The notes beneath the pieces were generated by a model that made no database searches, was not told the origin of the DNA, and was given only the letters and a program-made list of their open reading frames with translations. Positions 45,283 through 47,260 of a DNA stretch of 47,260 bases are shown in pieces. The translations under genes and the position numbers were made by a program. Position 1 is the stretch's first letter, and the number at the start of each line of letters is the position of its first letter. Source of the stretch: a virus; the IMG/VR virus record IMGVR_UViG_3300021354_000010, positions 1 through 47,260 of that record. One strand, written 5' to 3'.

Positions 45283-45675
45283 CTAATTAATTGTTTCGTT
45301 ACCTTTAACAAAAAAATATTCTGAAGGAAGATCAGGAAGATCATTAATTGTAACATCATGGTTATCACTTTTGGAATTTTCTACAACATAACTGTGATTA
45401 TCGATTAAGTTTTTATAATATTGTATGGTAGATTCATTCAAAGGTTTTAATATAACCACATCTTGTTTGTATATTTCGAATATGTTATCATCAGTATATG
45501 AACACCAAGGCGTTCCTGTTACAATTTCTTTTTGTTTACCTTCCAATTCAATTCTGGCGGTTTTCATTTGGATAGGATACATAATTGTATACGTATTATC
45601 ATCTGATGATATTAATACACAAATGATGGTATCACCATTCATCAATTTCATTGTAACATATTCGTGTTGTATCAT
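45283..45675 (-). CDS. small Sm-like-fold candidate protein (130 aa)
   Basis: It begins MIQHEYVTMKLMNGDTIICV and contains YTIMYPIQMK, TGTPWCSYTDDNIFEIYKQDV and a final acidic tail. The same layout appears in the 99-residue protein at 30197-30496. From memory, phages related to cyanomyoviruses carry such pairs. An RNA-binding Sm-like barrel is suggested by the NGD-x-I / YP / D-V-V-I-L-K strand pattern but is not proved. It overlaps the UvsW gene by 4 bp (ATGA). Confidence 0.55.
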   Translation of the reverse strand: MIQHEYVTMKLMNGDTIICVLISSDDNTYTIMYPIQMKTARIELEGKQKEIVTGTPWCSYTDDNIFEIYKQDVVILKPLNESTIQYYKNLIDNHSYVVENSKSDNHDVTINDLPDLPSEYFFVKGNETIN

Positions 45676-47153
45676 TTCATCTCCACTTCTATAATTTTCA
45701 TTTTAAATTGTTCTGTAGCATATATTTTATATCGTTCTATAGCGTGATTTAACGTGGTATTTTTCCAAGATTTCCAGTGTAAGTCATCGCATAAATCAAA
45801 TAATGTACAACCATCTTTGCCATCGTCTAAACGCAACCCCCTGCCTATCGATTGTAAGTTACGTATCTTAGATTTACTTGGGTGTGCAAATATTACATTT
45901 CTAATACTAGGTATATTTGTCCCTGTAGATAGCGTACCAAACGAAGCGACTATGATAGCATCGTTATGTTTAGTAACTATATTCCTAATTTCTTCCCTGT
46001 CCGCGGTATCAACACCACCATGTATGAAAAACACTTTCCTATCTTCACCAACTTTATTACGGATAAGTTCAAATAAAATTTTCCCATGTTTATCTACGTA
46101 ATTAAACAATATAAGAGTGTTACCCGTAGTAGATATAGCGAGGTTACGAATAAATTTATTTCTTCCTGTATTAGTAATTAACCAATCAAGTTCCTTTTGG
46201 TATTCTGTTCCCTTGAACATTTTTCTAGTTGGTTCATCATACTTCAATACTATACATTTAATTTTAAGTTCGGCGACACTATTTTGATCCATCAATTGAC
46301 GGGTGGTTGTTACTTGATAAACCCTACCAAATAAACCTTCTAATGTTAATTTATTGACGTGGGAATCATCCAATGTCCCAGTGGTTCCTATACGGTAAAC
46401 AGTTTCATCCATCTTTTCCATTATACCAGTTAAAGAAGTTGCCTTCGCAAGATGAGCTTCATCTGTGTAAACCACGTCAAATTGCCTGAACCACCCCTTT
46501 GGTTGTTTGAATATACTTTGCCATGTTGTGATTAAGACTCTTTTAGAAATATCTTTTGTGAATCCAGAATATAATTTTTGACAATAATCGTTGACTTCAA
46601 ACCCGTTATTAGAAGAATAGTCTTGAAAATCGGAATACAGTTGCTCGACTAAACTTGTAGATGGAACAATAATGATACATTTTCTGTTGTTATTTAAATG
46701 CCACCTGAGTGATGCGTAAATTATAGCAGATTTCCCAGAAGCAGTTGGGGACACTAATAAAGTTCTACCCCTGTCCAATGCAACTTGAACTGCTTCTATT
46801 TGATAATCTCTAAGTTCGATTGGTTTACCCCGTGCAGTTAAGGTTAACCCATATACAAAGGTTTTAACTTCTTCATAAGAGATATTTTGTGCTTGCTTTA
46901 ATTCCGAGGAAACTTCAATTTCATAATTATTTCTTTTTGCGAAGTCAATTAAATAATCCACCAAACCGACATAAAGAGTTTTTGTTTGTAAATTATAAAG
47001 TCTTGCATACCCATCCCATAATTTATTCTTATAGGTAGGCATGTACTGATACCCTTTAACTCTGAATCTGAAGAAATCTGATAATTCTTGATCAATTGAT
47101 CGATCAGTAAAGACTCTTACATATACCTCATTAAACTTTTCTACTTTAATCAT
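45672..47153 (-). CDS. uvsW: UvsW superfamily 2 helicase
   Basis: The 493-residue protein has motif I LLVSPTASGKSAIIYA near residue 135, motif II VYTDEAHLA near 232, IGTTGTLDD as motif III, ASFGTLSTGTNIPSI as motif V and QSIGRGLRLDDG as motif VI. UvsW unwinds R-loops and branched DNA and shifts T4 from origin to recombination-dependent replication. Length is like T4 UvsW (503). No promoter for it is visible inside the window on the minus strand. Confidence 0.92.
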   Translation of the reverse strand: MIKVEKFNEVYVRVFTDRSIDQELSDFFRFRVKGYQYMPTYKNKLWDGYARLYNLQTKTLYVGLVDYLIDFAKRNNYEIEVSSELKQAQNISYEEVKTFVYGLTLTARGKPIELRDYQIEAVQVALDRGRTLLVSPTASGKSAIIYASLRWHLNNNRKCIIIVPSTSLVEQLYSDFQDYSSNNGFEVNDYCQKLYSGFTKDISKRVLITTWQSIFKQPKGWFRQFDVVYTDEAHLAKATSLTGIMEKMDETVYRIGTTGTLDDSHVNKLTLEGLFGRVYQVTTTRQLMDQNSVAELKIKCIVLKYDEPTRKMFKGTEYQKELDWLITNTGRNKFIRNLAISTTGNTLILFNYVDKHGKILFELIRNKVGEDRKVFFIHGGVDTADREEIRNIVTKHNDAIIVASFGTLSTGTNIPSIRNVIFAHPSKSKIRNLQSIGRGLRLDDGKDGCTLFDLCDDLHWKSWKNTTLNHAIERYKIYATEQFKMKIIEVEMK

Positions 47154-47159
47154 AATTTA

Positions 47160-47235
47160 TTTTACAAAAGGGCTTTACTTTATTTTGTTTATGGTGTATA
47201 CTAACTGTGTTAGGTTTGGTGTGAGGTCTTATTAG
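47160..47235 (+). repeat. 76-bp promoter-plus-leader repeat, copy 2
   Basis: It matches 1173-1248 in length and most bases, with an identical 33-base leader at 47203-47235. Confidence 0.75.
47174..47202 (+). promoter_or_regulatory. plus-strand early-type promoter at window end
   Basis: TTTACT (47174-47179) and TATACT (47197-47202) on the plus strand have a 17-bp spacer. It is divergent from uvsW and transcribes out of the window. Confidence 0.75.
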
Positions 47236-47260
47236 AAAGCTTTAGTTACCTGCTAAGAAC

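Noticed and set aside
1-47260. tRNA genes, CRISPR arrays, insertion sequences
   Set aside because: I looked for cloverleaf-like segments, regularly spaced repeats and transposase motifs and saw none that I can support.

Overview
The window is part of the genome of a T4-like (Straboviridae/Kyanoviridae-type) myovirus, AT-rich and almost entirely coded on the minus strand. Read right to left, it carries the T4 replication and late-transcription core in T4 order: uvsW helicase, late sigma factor gp55, gp47/gp46 recombination nuclease, sliding clamp gp45, clamp loader gp44/gp62, RegA, DNA ligase, DexA-like exonuclease, DNA polymerase gp43, UvsX, helicase gp41 and primase gp61. The host is not shown directly. 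A phage-borne exported protein ending in a VPLP-type PEP-CTERM-like tail suggests a Gram-negative host with an exosortase system; this is inference.

Layout. 1-1.1 kb: primase and the start of a small membrane protein. 1.2-3.8 kb: small conserved phage proteins and an Ig-like structural protein. 3.8-14.2 kb: a late cluster in which most proteins begin with the same short peptide, M-x-(S/T)-(F/Y)-x-x-(F/Y)-(L/I)-x-E, resembling the T4 capsid-targeting sequence cut by prohead protease. It includes an ADP-ribosyltransferase, an NMN/cytidylyl-transferase-like protein and a ligase-like nucleotidyltransferase, with a Dps homologue among them, so it looks like a set of enzymes packaged in the head. 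14.2-18.4 kb: a probable DNA hypermodification operon (TET/JBP dioxygenase, glycosyltransferase, HAD phosphatase, methyltransferase). 18.4-27.3 kb: helicase, recombinase, polymerase and ligase. 27.3-31.4 kb: small proteins, a GH19 endolysin on the plus strand and an Hsp20 chaperone. 31.4-36.8 kb: RegA, the clamp system and small zinc proteins. 35.7-39.1 kb: a MoxR-like ATPase with a HExxH/VWA partner. 39.4-47.2 kb: gp46/47, the PEP-CTERM-like protein, a BCS1-like AAA+ ATPase, gp55 and UvsW.

The most unusual content is two fractured genes. The gp41 helicase is split inside its Walker A motif by a split intein whose N-part is only 16 residues, with an opposite-strand HNH endonuclease between the halves. 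The packaged ligase-like nucleotidyltransferase is split directly after its KWDG active-site motif by a conventional split intein, again with an endonuclease gene between the halves. In both cases each half has its own transcription signals.

Regulation is unusually legible. Fifteen host-type promoters all have exactly 17 bp between TTTAC(T/A/C) and TATACT, TATAAT or TAAAAT. Four of them share an extra upstream motif at one fixed distance. Four TATAAATA sites upstream of the head/packaged cluster match T4 late promoters and fit the presence of gp55. A 98-bp promoter module is duplicated, and two plus-strand promoters with a shared 33-nt leader point against, or out of, the minus-strand genes.
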